Shown here piece by piece: positions 62,207 to 64,000 of a DNA stretch of 64,000 nt. A program made the position numbers and the translations under genes. The stretch spans positions 62,001 to 126,000 of the forward strand of contig OZ253505.1 of NCBI GenBank assembly GCA_965262255.1, in the 5' to 3' direction. The DNA comes from JANQQC01 sp965262255 (GTDB lineage: Bacteria > Pseudomonadota > Alphaproteobacteria > Caulobacterales > Hyphomonadaceae). The notes under the pieces are model-generated. The model did not search any database. It worked only from the letters and a program-made list of their open reading frames with translations, and had not been told where the DNA came from. Position 1 is the first letter of the stretch; the number at the start of each line of letters is the position of its first letter.

Positions 62207-63337
62207 ATGAAAATCGCTGTTTTAAAAGAGACGATCAGAGGCGAGACAAGGGTTGCAGCGGTTCCTACAACTGTAGCCAAGCTGGTGTCGTTAGGGCATC
62301 AAGTTACGGTCGACGGGAGTGCAGGAATTATGGCTGGCGCGACAGACAATATGTTTGCAAGTGCTGGTGCTACCATCGCAAAAACGAGTAAAACTGCTAG
62401 TCAGAAAGCGGATTTGACTTTAATGGTTCAACGACCGAACGAAGATCAAATCGATTCTTTGCCTGAAGGCTCTAGTCTTATTGCAATGCTTGATCCTTTT
62501 TCTTCTACGAAAGATTTTATTGAAGCCATTAACAGAAGAAAAATAAACGCCCTAGCGATGGAATTCGTTCCGAGAATTACAAGAGCGCAATCGATGGATG
62601 CTCTTTCGTCACAATCTAACTTAGCTGGATACCGAGCGGTCATAGAAGGTGTTCACATTTACGGTCGCGCTCTACCAATGATGATGACCGCCGCGGGAAC
62701 AGTTGCTCCTGCTAAAGTTTTTGTAATGGGAGCAGGAGTAGCCGGACTCCAAGCAATAGCGACGGCTCGCAGATTAGGGGCGGTTGTGTCCGCGACAGAT
62801 GTTAGACCGGCTGCAAAAGAGCAAGTGGCTTCTTTGGGAGCAAAATTTATAGCCGTTGAAGACGAAGAATTCAAACAAGCAGAGACTTCAGGTGGCTATG
62901 CTAAAGCTATGTCGAAGGAATACCAAGCGAAACAAGCTGAACTCACAGCTCAACATATATCCAATCAAGACATTGTGATTACAACTGCATTGATACCCGG
63001 ACGGCCTGCTCCTGTCCTAGTAACCAAGGACATGGTAGAGACCATGTCACCGGGGAGCGTGATCGTTGATATGGCTACGCCACAAGGCGGTAACTGTCCT
63101 CTTTCAAAACCTGACAAAGTTGTAATCCATAAAGATGTTAAGATTGCAGGATTTTCTAATCTACCCGCTAGACTTCCTGCCGATACCAGTACACTTTATG
63201 CCAAAAACTTAGTTTCGTTTCTTCCTTTAATTACCGATGATTCTGGTAAAATCAATATCAATACTTCAGATGAAATTGTTTCCGCTATGTTGCTGACTCA
63301 AGGAGGCAAAACTGTCAACGAAAGGCTGAGTACATGA
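62207..63337 (+). CDS. pntAA: NAD(P) transhydrogenase, alpha subunit part 1 (NAD-binding)
   Basis: This is the soluble NAD(H)-binding domain I of proton-translocating transhydrogenase, 376 residues from the ATG at 62207 (MKIAVLKETIRGETRVAAVP). Other landmarks are ALAMEFVPRITRAQSMDALS, SSQSNLAGYRAVIEG, and the Rossmann site VFVMGAGVAGLQAIATARRL. The subunit ends before any membrane helix, since domain IIa is encoded separately by pntAB, as in alphaproteobacteria such as Rhodospirillum. GGAG lies 12 nt upstream. It overlaps pntAB by ATGA. The complex uses the proton gradient to make NADPH. Confidence 0.96.
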   Translation: MKIAVLKETIRGETRVAAVPTTVAKLVSLGHQVTVDGSAGIMAGATDNMFASAGATIAKTSKTASQKADLTLMVQRPNEDQIDSLPEGSSLIAMLDPFSSTKDFIEAINRRKINALAMEFVPRITRAQSMDALSSQSNLAGYRAVIEGVHIYGRALPMMMTAAGTVAPAKVFVMGAGVAGLQAIATARRLGAVVSATDVRPAAKEQVASLGAKFIAVEDEEFKQAETSGGYAKAMSKEYQAKQAELTAQHISNQDIVITTALIPGRPAPVLVTKDMVETMSPGSVIVDMATPQGGNCPLSKPDKVVIHKDVKIAGFSNLPARLPADTSTLYAKNLVSFLPLITDDSGKININTSDEIVSAMLLTQGGKTVNERLST

Positions 63338-63708
63338 AATTACTGGCACTATTATTCTCTACTCTCTTATTGACCTTTCCCGCATTGGCATCCAATAGTT
63401 TAGAGTCCGTTGATTCGACGGTATTTTTGATCGTGGTTTTTGTCCTTGCAATATTCGTTGGGTATTTTGTTGTTTGGTCTGTAACACCAGCACTTCACAC
63501 TCCCCTAATGTCCGTCACGAACGCTATTTCCGCGATCACAATTGTTGCCGCAGTAATTGTTGCTACTACTTCACCAGACGAAGTAACTCGACAGACTTGG
63601 ACAGCAAGAGGTTTAGGCACTGTTGCAGTATTCTTCGCTACCGTTAACATTATTGGAGGTTTTCTAGTTACTCGGAGAATGCTAGCGATGTATAGGAAGA
63701 AATCCTAA
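63334..63708 (+). CDS. pntAB: NAD(P) transhydrogenase, alpha subunit part 2 (membrane)
   Basis: This is the 124-residue membrane part of the alpha subunit. It has a leading hydrophobic stretch, LLALLFSTLLLTFPALASNS, and helices VFLIVVFVLAIFVGYFVVWS and ISAITIVAAVIVATTSPDE. The segment VTPALHTPLMSVTNAISAIT is a signature of the transhydrogenase proton channel. The ATG overlaps the pntAA stop and the stop overlaps the pntB ATG (TAATG), so the three are co-translated. Confidence 0.95.
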   Translation: MKLLALLFSTLLLTFPALASNSLESVDSTVFLIVVFVLAIFVGYFVVWSVTPALHTPLMSVTNAISAITIVAAVIVATTSPDEVTRQTWTARGLGTVAVFFATVNIIGGFLVTRRMLAMYRKKS

Positions 63709-64000
63709 TGACCGGTGCAAATCTACAGGCCTTACTTTACGCAACCGCGGCTGTTCTATTTATCTTCTCGATCCGAGGACTTGCAAGTCCAGAGACAGCT
63801 GTCAATGGAAACCGGCTTGGTATACTTGGAATGGTTGTTGCTATTGCTACAACGGTATGGATCATCACTCCAAATCTCGAAGTCGTAACGGTCGTTCTGA
63901 TACTTTCTGGCCTAATTCTCGGTGGACTTATTGGAGGACTGGTAGCAACACGAGCACCGATGACGAAAATGCCTCAACTCGTTGGCGCATTCAACGCGCT
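63708..64000 (+). CDS. pntB: NAD(P) transhydrogenase, beta subunit, partial at window edge
   Basis: This is the start of PntB, 97 residues before the window ends. It reads MTGANLQALLYATAAVLFIF, then GLASPETAVNGNRLGILGMV and GGLVATRAPMTKMPQLVGAF, a very conserved family segment. PntB carries the remaining membrane helices and the NADP domain III. It overlaps pntAB by one base. Confidence 0.95.
   Translation, partial: MTGANLQALLYATAAVLFIFSIRGLASPETAVNGNRLGILGMVVAIATTVWIITPNLEVVTVVLILSGLILGGLIGGLVATRAPMTKMPQLVGAFNA

Noticed and set aside
1..64000. CRISPR array
   Set aside because: No regularly spaced short repeats with unique spacers were seen; the repeats present are the long direct duplication, the tandem 15-mer and the operator word.

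Overview
The window most likely comes from the chromosome of an alphaproteobacterium with a GC content visibly below 50%. Four things support this: the core order uvrA (divergent) / ssb - gyrA - coaD - cyclophilin - queA; the set rlmE, guaB, rsmB, guaA; a transhydrogenase alpha subunit split into PntAA and PntAB; and a GyrA whose C-terminal domain carries the acidic insertion I associate with alphaproteobacteria. No tRNA, rRNA or CRISPR array was seen. Identifications rest on reading translated sequence; no database search was run.

Region 1 (1-24.2 kb) is a catabolic and uptake island. It encodes two CaiB/BaiF CoA-transferases, an HMG-CoA-lyase-type enzyme, a LeuC/LeuD-type hydro-lyase, an SDR, an MDR reductase, two VOC proteins, a PuuE-like deacetylase, small HapK-like and DUF1330 dimeric-barrel proteins, a SAM methyltransferase with a translationally coupled unknown partner, a Tat-exported flavin oxidase, a TonB-dependent receptor, periplasmic DUF1838 and CpeT-like proteins, two MFS carriers and a sodium/solute symporter. 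A 16-bp palindrome, AAATGATATATCATTT, recurs at four control points (three exact, one with a single mismatch) and ties most of these operons into one local regulon. No regulator gene is visible in the window. The chemical logic (receptor, periplasmic processing, carriers, CoA activation, C-C cleavage) suggests breakdown of an unidentified organic acid or natural product.

Region 2 (24.2-35.2 kb) is accessory. It has a VapBC pair, an orphan VapB, a membrane protein, and a directly repeated 3,207-bp unit encoding a restriction-modification-like DNA methyltransferase of about 1,000 residues. One copy is intact. The other is split by a 1,769-bp IS with clear terminal inverted repeats and a 4-bp target duplication.

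Region 3 (35.2-45.9 kb) is core: uvrA, ssb, a small exported protein, gyrA, coaD, a cyclophilin, queA, an HD hydrolase and an IscA/ErpA-type protein.

Region 4 (46.2-54.0 kb) is a second, defence-like island. It holds a dual-OB/DUF488/DUF488 operon whose first gene is out of frame at a run of nine Gs, an intact TnpB with a terminal hairpin, a broken AAA/DUF4143 ATPase gene lying directly against that TnpB, and an AbiE type IV toxin-antitoxin locus with a duplicated antitoxin.

Region 5 (54.0-64.0 kb) is core again: guaA, rsmB, guaB, rlmE, hspQ, a PLP-dependent dehydratase, galU and pntAA-pntAB-pntB, with pntB running off the end.
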